Positions 6,348 to 12,936 of a stretch of DNA of 35,779 nucleotides are shown here, one piece after another. This stretch comes from Pseudomonadota bacterium (GTDB lineage Bacteria; Desulfobacterota; Desulfovibrionia; Desulfovibrionales; Desulfovibrionaceae), in NCBI GenBank assembly GCA_018822105.1, contig JAHJLB010000035.1, positions 1-35,779 on the forward strand, written 5' to 3'. Below the pieces are notes generated by a model. The model searched no databases and was not told where the DNA came from. It saw only the letters and a program-made list of their open reading frames with translations. The stretch's first letter is position 1, and the number at the start of each line of letters is the position of its first letter. The position numbers were made by a program, and so were the translations under genes.

Positions 6348-8792
6348 CTAGCCTTCCGGCTCCTTCACCCAATCGCAGTCCTTGTTCGGGCAGGCGATGT
6401 GCCGGCCCCTGGCCTTGGTGTTCTTCTCCACCAGCACCGCCCCGCCGCACTGGGGGCAGGGGCCCGGCAGCGGGTGGTCCCAGAAGGCCTGGGTGCATTC
6501 CGGATACCTGCTGCAGGAGAAAAACACCTTGCCCCCGCGCGAGCTCTTCTCCACCAGCTCGCCCGTGCAGCCCTCGCGCGGACATTTCACGCCCGTGGGC
6601 AGGGGCTCGGTGTGCTTGCACTTGGGGTAGCCCGTGCAGGCGATGAACCGGCTGCCCTTGCGCGCGGTCTTAACCACCATGGGCTGGCCGCATTCCGGGC
6701 AAGTGCCCGCGCTGATGACCTGCGGGGCGGCCAGGACCTCGATGGCGCCCGCTTCCGAGCGCGTGAAGTTCTTGATGTTCTTGCACTTGGGGTAGCCCGT
6801 GCAGCCCAGGAACTGCTCGCGGGTGCGGCCCTTGCGCGGGGTCTTCACCGCAAAGGGGCTGCCGCACAGGTCGCAGAGGATGTCCGTGACCTCGTCGCGC
6901 GCCTTGTCGCTGGGCAGGATGCTCCCCTGCTCGTCGCGGGTGAATTCCTTGATGTTCTTGCAGTCCGGGTAGCCGGAGCAGCCCAGAAACTCGCCCATCT
7001 TGCCGAACTTGACGTGCATGGGCCGGCCGCACAGGTCGCAGGCCACGCCGGAGTCGATGGTGGCGCGCTCCATCTCGGCCCCGGCGAGCTTGAGCGCCGG
7101 AATGAAGTCGGCCATGAACTCCTCGATGACCGCGGCCCATGTGCGCGAGCCCGCGGCGATCTCGTCGAGCTTGCGCTCCATGCCCGCCGTGAAGCCGATG
7201 TCCATGAGCGTGGCGAAATGCGCCACCAGCTTGTCGCTCACCGTGCTGCCCAGTTCCGAGGGCGCGAAGCGCTTGTCCTCCATGGCCACGTACTCGCGGT
7301 CCTGCAGGGTGCTGATGATGGCGGCGTATGTGCTGGGCCGGCCGATGCCCTGCTCCTCCAGCGCCTTGACCAGGGTGGCCTCGGTGTAGCGCGGGGGCGG
7401 CTGGGTGAACTTCTGCTCGCTGGTGAGCTCCAGGAGCTGCAAGGCCTCGCCCATGTCCAGCTTGGGCAGCTGCTCCGAGCCGTCCTCGACCACGGCGTCC
7501 GGGTCCGGGGCCTCCAGGCCCTGGACCTTCAGAAAGCCCGGGAAGAGCAGGCGCTCGCCCTTGGCCCGCCACAGGGTCTTGCCGTTCTTGGCGGTGACGG
7601 TGGTGTCGTGGAAGCGCGCGTCGGACATCTGCGAGGCCACGAAGCGCCGCCAGATGAGCTGGTAGAGCCGATACTGGTCCGAGGGAAGGAAGGCCTTCAC
7701 GGCCTCCGGCGTCAGGGCCGCGTCCACGGGGCGGCAGGCCTCGTGGCCGTCCTGGGCGCCGCCCTTGCTCTTGTGGACCTTGACCTTGGCGGGCGCGTAG
7801 GCGTCGCCATAGCGCTGCAGTATGAACTCGCGCGCGGCCACCCTGGCCTCGTCGGCGATGCGCACCGAGTCGGTGCGCATGTAGGTGATGAGCGCCACCG
7901 TGCCCTTTTCGCCCAGCTCCACGCCCTCGTAGAGCTTCTGGGCCGCGCCCATGGTCTTCTTGGCCGGAAAGCCCAGGGCCCGGTTGGCCACCTGCTGCAG
8001 GCTCGAGGTGGTGAAGGGCGGCGGCGGGCTCTTGGCGCGCTCCTTCTCCTCCACGGACGCCACCGTGAACGTCCCGGCGCGCACGGCCTTCTCCAGGGCC
8101 TCGGCCGCCTCCCGGCTGCCGATGTCCTTCAGCCCCGGGGCCACGGTCTTGGCGCCGACCTTCCAGAGATCGGTGCGGAAGGGCGGCGGGGCGGCGCCCG
8201 CAAGCCTGGCCTTGAGCGCCCAGTGCTCCACGGGCTCGAAGGCCCGGCGCTCGCGCTCGCGGTCCACGATGAGCCGGAGCGCCACGGACTGCACGCGCCC
8301 GGCCGAGATGCCGCGCTTGACGTGCTTCCAGAGGATGGGCGAAATCTTGTAGCCCACCAGGCGGTCGAGCACTCTTCTCGCCTGCTGCGCGCCGACGAGG
8401 TCGTCGTTGATGGGCTTGGGGTGCTCCAGGGCCTCCTTCACCGCGCGGGCCGTGATCTCGTTGAACTGGATGCGGCTGACGTTGGTGTTCTGGCCCTTGA
8501 TGAGCTCGGCCACGTGCCAGCCGATGGCCTCGCCCTCGCGGTCCGGGTCGGGCGCCAGGTAGACGTGGCGCGCGGCCTTGGCGGCCTTGCGCAGGCGGCC
8601 CACCACGTCCTCCTTGCCCTTGATGATCTCGTAGCGCGGGGCATAGCCGTTTTGTTCGTCCAGGCCCATGTCGCCCTTGGGCAGGTCGCGCACGTGGCCC
8701 ACGGAGGCCTCCACGACGTAGTCCTTGCCCAGGAATTTGCCGATTGTCTTCACCTTTGCGGGTGACTCAACGATGATGAGGTCTTTGGTCAT
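6348..8792 (-). CDS. topA: DNA topoisomerase I (type IA)
   Basis: Relaxes negatively supercoiled DNA through a 5'-phosphotyrosine link. The 814-residue protein opens with the Toprim motif (LIIVESPAK, Glu9; PDPDREGE, Asp82/Asp84). The active-site Tyr304 lies in GTVALITYMRTDS, and HMGH-like motifs are absent, as expected. The C-terminus carries five CxxC-type zinc ribbons in a row (CDLCGRP...CSGYPDC, CDLCGSP...CTGYPKC, CPECGQP...CTGYPKC, CPREGC...CSRYPEC, CPQCGGA...CPNKDC), which bind single-stranded DNA. The start MTKDLIIVES matches the family's usual N-terminus, although the frame is open further upstream to 8891. No Shine-Dalgarno sequence precedes it; the predicted promoter suggests an almost leaderless mRNA. 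Confidence 0.97.
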   Translation of the reverse strand: MTKDLIIVESPAKVKTIGKFLGKDYVVEASVGHVRDLPKGDMGLDEQNGYAPRYEIIKGKEDVVGRLRKAAKAARHVYLAPDPDREGEAIGWHVAELIKGQNTNVSRIQFNEITARAVKEALEHPKPINDDLVGAQQARRVLDRLVGYKISPILWKHVKRGISAGRVQSVALRLIVDRERERRAFEPVEHWALKARLAGAAPPPFRTDLWKVGAKTVAPGLKDIGSREAAEALEKAVRAGTFTVASVEEKERAKSPPPPFTTSSLQQVANRALGFPAKKTMGAAQKLYEGVELGEKGTVALITYMRTDSVRIADEARVAAREFILQRYGDAYAPAKVKVHKSKGGAQDGHEACRPVDAALTPEAVKAFLPSDQYRLYQLIWRRFVASQMSDARFHDTTVTAKNGKTLWRAKGERLLFPGFLKVQGLEAPDPDAVVEDGSEQLPKLDMGEALQLLELTSEQKFTQPPPRYTEATLVKALEEQGIGRPSTYAAIISTLQDREYVAMEDKRFAPSELGSTVSDKLVAHFATLMDIGFTAGMERKLDEIAAGSRTWAAVIEEFMADFIPALKLAGAEMERATIDSGVACDLCGRPMHVKFGKMGEFLGCSGYPDCKNIKEFTRDEQGSILPSDKARDEVTDILCDLCGSPFAVKTPRKGRTREQFLGCTGYPKCKNIKNFTRSEAGAIEVLAAPQVISAGTCPECGQPMVVKTARKGSRFIACTGYPKCKHTEPLPTGVKCPREGCTGELVEKSSRGGKVFFSCSRYPECTQAFWDHPLPGPCPQCGGAVLVEKNTKARGRHIACPNKDCDWVKEPEG

Positions 8793-8802
8793 GATGGGGG
8801 AG

Positions 8803-8831
8803 GCTATAGCCACCCCTTGGCGGGATGGCAA
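8803..8831 (-). promoter_or_regulatory. Predicted topA promoter giving a near-leaderless transcript
   Basis: On the minus strand, -35 TTGCCA (complement of 8826-8831), a 17-base spacer and -10 TATAGC (complement of 8803-8808) form a good sigma-70 promoter. Only 10 bases separate the -10 box from the topA ATG, so transcription should begin 2-5 bases before the start codon. Confidence 0.55.
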
Positions 8832-8867
8832 GGGGCGATGTGGGGCGAGGGGAATCCGGGCAGGGGC

Positions 8868-8896
8868 TTGCGGGCCCGGGCCCGGGGGCATATATC
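8868..8896 (+). promoter_or_regulatory. Candidate promoter of the 96-residue protein gene
   Basis: TTGCGG (8868-8873), 17 bases, then TATATC (8891-8896) lies 33 bases before the start at 8930. The -10 box is the only AT-rich run in a G+C-rich stretch. The -35 match is poor. Confidence 0.4.
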
Positions 8897-8929
8897 CGCA
8901 GCAATGGCAGTTGCCTGGAAGGAGGGCCT

Positions 8930-9220
8930 ATGGCGATCATGGAGCGCGCGGACCTTGCGTTCGCGGACAAGTATGGCTGGACAGCGCTCAAGGACGACGA
9001 CCCGAAGATCACCGGCGAGCCCGACAGCACGCCCTTCAACCGCAAGGAGGGCCATGAAGTCCTGGCGCTCATCAACCGGTTCATGGCGAAATACAAGTTC
9101 CGGCAGAAGACCTCCGGCCAGAAGGTCGAGCGGCTCATAGCCAAGCACCTGCCCATCGCCCTCAAGACGCAGCGGCTGGTGGAGGACTGGCTGGTGGCCA
9201 ACTGGGAGGAGTACGACTAG
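8930..9220 (+). CDS. Conserved-looking small protein of unknown function (96 aa)
   Basis: I do not recognise a family. The 96-residue product is charged, with no signal peptide or membrane segment. It begins MAIMERADLAFADKYGWTAL and ends in a Trp-rich acidic tail (LVEDWLVANWEEYD). A central stretch rich in Lys/Arg (INRFMAKYKFRQKTSGQKVE) is predicted helical by eye. The start is set by an excellent ribosome site (GGAAGGAGG, six bases upstream of ATG); an earlier in-frame Met at 8825 has none. Codon use matches the neighbouring core genes, so it looks native and real. It is transcribed divergently from topA, and no operon partner is apparent. Confidence 0.8.
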   Translation: MAIMERADLAFADKYGWTALKDDDPKITGEPDSTPFNRKEGHEVLALINRFMAKYKFRQKTSGQKVERLIAKHLPIALKTQRLVEDWLVANWEEYD

Positions 9221-9338
9221 GGGGCGGGGCGGAGGAAGCGGGTGCTGGTGTCCGTGCCTTTAGGCAAGGGCGAACTGACGCAGGGTGAGCTGGCGGGGTG
9301 GCTGCGGGGTAGAGGGTAAGAAGGGCGACCGGAGTACG

Positions 9339-9373
9339 TTGCATCTTCAAGAGGGCTATCGTACAAAACGATA
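9339..9373 (+). promoter_or_regulatory. Promoter with overlapping operator-like dyad, HsdR-N-like gene
   Basis: TTGCAT (9339-9344), 17 bases, TACAAA (9362-9367) forms a plausible promoter. A perfect dyad TATCGT-acaaa-ACGATA (9357-9373) sits over the -10 box, where a bound repressor would block transcription. Closer to the gene, CTACC (9403-9407) and GGTAG (9411-9415) can pair around the ribosome site GGAGG. Confidence 0.45.
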
Positions 9374-9416
9374 TCGGAATAGGCGTGTGGCCCCTCAGCT
9401 AACTACCGGAGGTAGC

Positions 9417-10490
9417 ATGGACTTTCCTGCCCGGCTTCAGGAACTGGCCGAAAAAATCCATCAGACGAAAGAGCTTGTTCAAACGGAGCAAGCAACCAAA
9501 AGCGCGCTTATCATGCCTTTTCTCCAATTGTTGGGCTACGATGTGTTTAATCCTGCTGAAGTTGTGCCAGAATACACAGCGGACGTTGGCATAAAAAAAG
9601 GTGAGAAGGCCGATTTCGCCATTCTGCGCGACGGACAGCCCGTCATGCTCATCGAGTGTAAATGTTGCGGTGCCGCCCTCGACGCCGGAAAATGCAGCCA
9701 ACTGTTTCGATATTTTCACACAATACCCACCGCACGTATCGGCATCCTCACCGACGGCATACGATATCTCTTTTTTGCAGATCTAGATAAGCCAAACGTC
9801 ATGGATCAGCGCCCGTTTATGGAGTTCGACATGCTCGCCCCGGACAAAGCGCTTGTTTCGGAACTCCTCAAGCTGACCAAAACAAATTGGGACATGGCGG
9901 CCACACTCTCCGCCGCAACCGAACTCAAATATACCACTGCACTGAAGTCCGTACTGGCTGCTGAACTCTTAAATCCTGGCGATGATTTGGTGCGTCTGCT
10001 GGCTAACAAAGTCTACGACGGCACAGTTACAGCAAAGATTCGTGAGTTGTTTTCTGGATTGACGCAACGGGCGTTCCAACAATTAGTAAATGACATGATC
10101 AATGACCGCTTGACATCAGCCATGATTGTGCCCTCAAAACTACAGGACACTACCTCACAAACAGAGAACACCGAGCGACAACCAGAGGAGCCCCTGCGCA
10201 AGGTCCATACTACGGAAGAGGAACATGAGGGCTTCCACTTGGTGAAAGCCATCCTACGCCGCACCGTGGACCCCAAACGTATTATTATGCGCGATAACCA
10301 GAGTTATTGCGGTGTGCTTCTTGATGACAACAATCGCAAGCCCCTTTGCCGTCTTCATTTCAACGGGAAACAAAAATATCTTGGGTTGTTTACGGCAGAT
10401 AAAACCGAAGAGCGCGTTCCCATCGCAACCATAGATGACATTTACACCCACGCCGACAGACTGAGGGAAACTGTAGGGTTCTACGGCTGA
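9417..10490 (+). CDS. Stand-alone HsdR N-terminal-type nuclease domain protein
   Basis: A 357-residue protein resembling the N-terminal nuclease part of type I restriction subunit HsdR (HSDR_N family). The PD-(D/E)xK signature reads D66-FAIL ... VMLIE80-C-K82, preceded by TKSALIMPFLQLLGYD and followed by QLFRYF (Gln95) and ARIGILTDGIRYLFF. There is no helicase motor, and no HsdM or HsdS gene is nearby. Residues ~270-357 form a second domain (RIIMRDNQSYCGVLLDD, PLCRLHFNGKQKYLGLF, IDDIYTHADRL) seen in similar stand-alone proteins. Base composition is clearly less G+C-rich than all neighbours, with many AAA, GAA and ATT codons, so recent transfer is likely. The start follows CCGGAGGTAGC. A nuclease is expected but unproven; a role in defence is inference only. 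Confidence 0.8.
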   Translation: MDFPARLQELAEKIHQTKELVQTEQATKSALIMPFLQLLGYDVFNPAEVVPEYTADVGIKKGEKADFAILRDGQPVMLIECKCCGAALDAGKCSQLFRYFHTIPTARIGILTDGIRYLFFADLDKPNVMDQRPFMEFDMLAPDKALVSELLKLTKTNWDMAATLSAATELKYTTALKSVLAAELLNPGDDLVRLLANKVYDGTVTAKIRELFSGLTQRAFQQLVNDMINDRLTSAMIVPSKLQDTTSQTENTERQPEEPLRKVHTTEEEHEGFHLVKAILRRTVDPKRIIMRDNQSYCGVLLDDNNRKPLCRLHFNGKQKYLGLFTADKTEERVPIATIDDIYTHADRLRETVGFYG

Positions 10491-10520
10491 GCAGAAGTCC
10501 CGCCCCCTTACAACCCCAAA

Positions 10521-10548
10521 AAGCCCCCGGCGTCTCCACCGGGGGCTT
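10521..10548. terminator. Terminator between the HsdR-N-like gene and cobA-hemD
   Basis: A perfect 10-bp stem (AAGCCCCCGG at 10521-10530; CCGGGGGCTT at 10539-10548) with an 8-base loop. On the minus strand it runs into CTTTTTGG, so it best terminates the valS/cobA-hemD operon. On the plus strand the T tract is weaker. Confidence 0.8.
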
Positions 10549-10574
10549 CCGTTTCCTCTCTCCGCCTCAGTCCG

Positions 10575-12080
10575 CTACAGCTTCTCGCCCAGCGCCGCAG
10601 CCAGCCCCGGAATGGTGTAGTCCTCGGGCTGGATGTGCGGGGTGAAGCCGTAGCGGGCCAGCGTTTTCGCCGTCACCGGGCCGATGCAGGCGATCTTCAC
10701 GTCCGGGTAGGCGCGCAGGGTCTCGGGCGAGAGCAGCGTGAAGAAGTTCTCCACCGTGCTGGAGCTGGTGAAGGTCAGGGCCTGGATCTTGCCCTTTTCC
10801 AGCGCCGCCAGGATCTCGGAAGAGTCCGCCTGGGTCAGCCTGGTCTCATACACGGGCAGGATGCGCACATTGGCGCCGGCGCGGGCCAGCTCCTCGGGCA
10901 GGACTTCGCGGGCGACTTTTGCCCGGGGAATGAGCACGTTCTTGCCGACGATGCCCAGGTCCAGAAGCCCGGCAACGATCTCCTCGGCCACGTACCTGGG
11001 CGGCACAAAGTCCGGCACCACGCCGCGGGCCTTCAGCTCGTCCGCCGTGGCCGGGCCGATGGCCGCCACGCTGATGCCGCCGAGCGCCCGGCTGTCCAGG
11101 CCGATCTCGGCCAGCTGCAGCCAGAAATGCCTGACCCCGTTGACCGAGGTGAAGATGAGCCAGTCCACCGCGCCCAGGCCCAGGATGGCCTGCTCCACCT
11201 CGTCGTAGTCGTCCAGGGGCTCCACCGTGATGGTGGGAAACTCGAACACGCAGGCGCCCATGTCCCGCAGCACGTCGGAGAGGTCGCTGGCCTGCTCGCG
11301 GGCGCGGGTGACGACCACGCCCTTGCCCAAAAGCGGCTTCTGCTCGAACCAGTTGAGCTTGGCCGCAAGCCCGCACACGCCGCCCACGATGATGATGCTG
11401 GGCGCGGCGAACTTGCGCCGCTCGGCCTCGGCGGCCACGTTCTCCAGGGTCGAGACCATGGACTCCTGGTTGCAGCGCGTGCCCCAGCGCACCAGGGCCA
11501 CGGGGGTATCCTTAGAGCGGCCGCCGGCCATGAGGTTGCCCGCGATCATGGGCAGGTTCTTGACGCCCATGTAGAACACCAGCGTGCTGTTGCTCCTGGC
11601 GTAGACCTCCCAGTTGTGGCCGCTCTCCTCCTTGGTCGGGTCCTCGTGCCCGGTGATGAAGCAGACGGATGTGGTGTGGTCGCGGTGGGTCACCGGGATG
11701 CCCGCATAGGCCGGGGCGGCCACGCCGGCGGTGACGCCGGGCACCACCTCGAAGGCGATGCCCGCCTCCACCAGGTCCTCGGCCTCCTCGCCCCCGCGGC
11801 CGAAGACGTACGGGTCGCCGCCCTTCAAGCGGGCCACGGACTTGCCTGCCTTGGCCTTGTCGATGATGAGCTGGTTGATCTGGTCCTGGGGCAAGGTGTG
11901 GTCTCCGCCCTTTTTCCCCACATAGATGATCTCGGCGTCCTTGCGGGCGTACTTGAGGAACTCCGCGTTGGCGAGGTAGTCGTAGACCACCACGTCGCAG
12001 GTCTCGATGAGGTGCTTGGCCTTGATGGTCAGCAGGCCCGGATCGCCGGGGCCCGCGCCGATGAGGTACACTGTGGACAT
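10575..12080 (-). CDS. cobA-hemD: Fused uroporphyrinogen-III C-methyltransferase / uroporphyrinogen-III synthase
   Basis: A 501-residue bifunctional tetrapyrrole enzyme. Residues 1-~240 are the SAM-dependent SUMT domain (VYLIGAGPGDPGLLTIKA, VARLKGGDPYVFGRGGEEAE, VPGVTAGVAAPAYAGIPVTH), which makes precorrin-2 for sirohaem and cobalamin. Residues ~250-501 are a HemD-like synthase that cyclises hydroxymethylbilane (GVVVTRAREQASDLSDVL, WLIFTSVNGVRHFWLQL, ALTFTSSSTVENFF, CIGPVTAKTLARYGF). Such fusions are typical of Desulfovibrio and clostridia, where sirohaem is needed for sulfite reductase. It is the last gene of the valS operon, starting 8 bases after the GNAT-cupin gene behind AGGAGCC. Both domains look intact. 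Confidence 0.95.
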   Translation of the reverse strand: MSTVYLIGAGPGDPGLLTIKAKHLIETCDVVVYDYLANAEFLKYARKDAEIIYVGKKGGDHTLPQDQINQLIIDKAKAGKSVARLKGGDPYVFGRGGEEAEDLVEAGIAFEVVPGVTAGVAAPAYAGIPVTHRDHTTSVCFITGHEDPTKEESGHNWEVYARSNSTLVFYMGVKNLPMIAGNLMAGGRSKDTPVALVRWGTRCNQESMVSTLENVAAEAERRKFAAPSIIIVGGVCGLAAKLNWFEQKPLLGKGVVVTRAREQASDLSDVLRDMGACVFEFPTITVEPLDDYDEVEQAILGLGAVDWLIFTSVNGVRHFWLQLAEIGLDSRALGGISVAAIGPATADELKARGVVPDFVPPRYVAEEIVAGLLDLGIVGKNVLIPRAKVAREVLPEELARAGANVRILPVYETRLTQADSSEILAALEKGKIQALTFTSSSTVENFFTLLSPETLRAYPDVKIACIGPVTAKTLARYGFTPHIQPEDYTIPGLAAALGEKL

Positions 12081-12088
12081 GAGGGCTC

Positions 12089-12931
12089 CTAGTCGCCGTG
12101 TTGTTTAGTGGCCGCGGGCTCGAAGAGCATGACGCGGCACTCGTTTTCGCACACGGGCTTGTGCTCCACCCCGCGCGGCACGATGAAAAATTCGCTCTCG
12201 CCGATGACGACGTTCCTGTCGCGCAGGGCGATGGTCAGCTGGCCTTCCAGCACCCAGAACAGCTCGTCCTCGTGCGCATGGGCGTGCCACTCGAACTCGC
12301 CCTTGAGGCGCACGAACTTGACCAGTTGCCCGTTGAGCTCGCCGGCCATGCGCGGCTTCCACAGCCCGTCTATCTGGGCGAACTCGCCCGCCGCGCTCAC
12401 CGTCTCCCGCAGCATGCCCAGGGCTCTGGCGTCGGCCAAAACCACGCTGGTCTCCACCTGCCGGGCCGGGATGTTCCAGTAGGTGCGCAGCAGCTTTTCC
12501 TTTTCCGTCAGCGAGGTCAAGGCGAAGCCGTGCTTGCGGTAGAAGCCGATGGCCCAGGTGGCCGCCGCCCAGGTGCCCATGAGCATGGGGCGCCGGGCCA
12601 GGCCCTTGAGGTGTTCGAGCAGCCGGCCGCCGATGCCCTGCCCGCGCTGCGTGGTGCGCACGTAAGCGTGGCGGATGAGGGTCACGTCGCCCGCCGGATT
12701 GCCCACGTCCTGGATGCCCATGACGCCGACCAGGGTGCCGCCGACCTCCGCCCCCCAGAAGCGCACCCCGGCGGCGATCTCCGCGCGCAGCTCGGAAAGC
12801 GGCATGTACGGCTCGTGCCAGCGGTCCGCCGGGATCTTGCCCTTGTAGGCCTGGGCGGCGTCGCAGACGATCTCGGCCATGAGCGGCTCGTCCTCTGGCG
12901 TGCAGGGGCGGATGACGACGGTGTTGATCAT
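12089..12931 (-). CDS. GNAT acetyltransferase-cupin fusion protein
   Basis: A 280-residue two-domain protein. Residues 1-~150 are a GNAT acyltransferase with the acetyl-CoA loop RGQGIGGRLL (96-105), preceded by LIRHAYVRTT and followed by GFYRKHGF. Residues ~185-275 are a cupin: WHAHAHEDELFWVLEGQL with metal-type ligands His216/His218/Glu223 and a later His257 (VPRGVEHKPV). Substrate and product are unknown; the cupin may bind a ligand or metal that steers the acetylation. The gene starts 5 bases after the valS stop and ends 8 bases before cobA-hemD, so the three are almost surely co-transcribed. Codon use is like its neighbours. Each domain is clear; the joint function is not. Confidence 0.88.
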   Translation of the reverse strand: MINTVVIRPCTPEDEPLMAEIVCDAAQAYKGKIPADRWHEPYMPLSELRAEIAAGVRFWGAEVGGTLVGVMGIQDVGNPAGDVTLIRHAYVRTTQRGQGIGGRLLEHLKGLARRPMLMGTWAAATWAIGFYRKHGFALTSLTEKEKLLRTYWNIPARQVETSVVLADARALGMLRETVSAAGEFAQIDGLWKPRMAGELNGQLVKFVRLKGEFEWHAHAHEDELFWVLEGQLTIALRDRNVVIGESEFFIVPRGVEHKPVCENECRVMLFEPAATKQHGD

Positions 12932-12936
12932 GGGGC

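Noticed and set aside
6348-7070. Five zinc ribbons in TopA as a novelty
   Set aside because: Bacterial TopA C-termini commonly hold several such ribbons, and the number varies between lineages.
8793-8891. 33-residue N-terminal extension of TopA
   Set aside because: It is Pro-rich, runs through the predicted promoter, and the family starts at MTKDLIIVES.
9221-9319. Possible readthrough extension of the 96-residue gene (25 or so codons after its TAG, in frame)
   Set aside because: No pairing, context or motif supports recoding, and the tail resembles no domain. It is more likely non-coding or a decayed fragment.
9221-9416. Possible tRNA or attachment site beside the transferred gene
   Set aside because: No cloverleaf, CCA end or convincing direct repeat flanking 9417-10490 was found.
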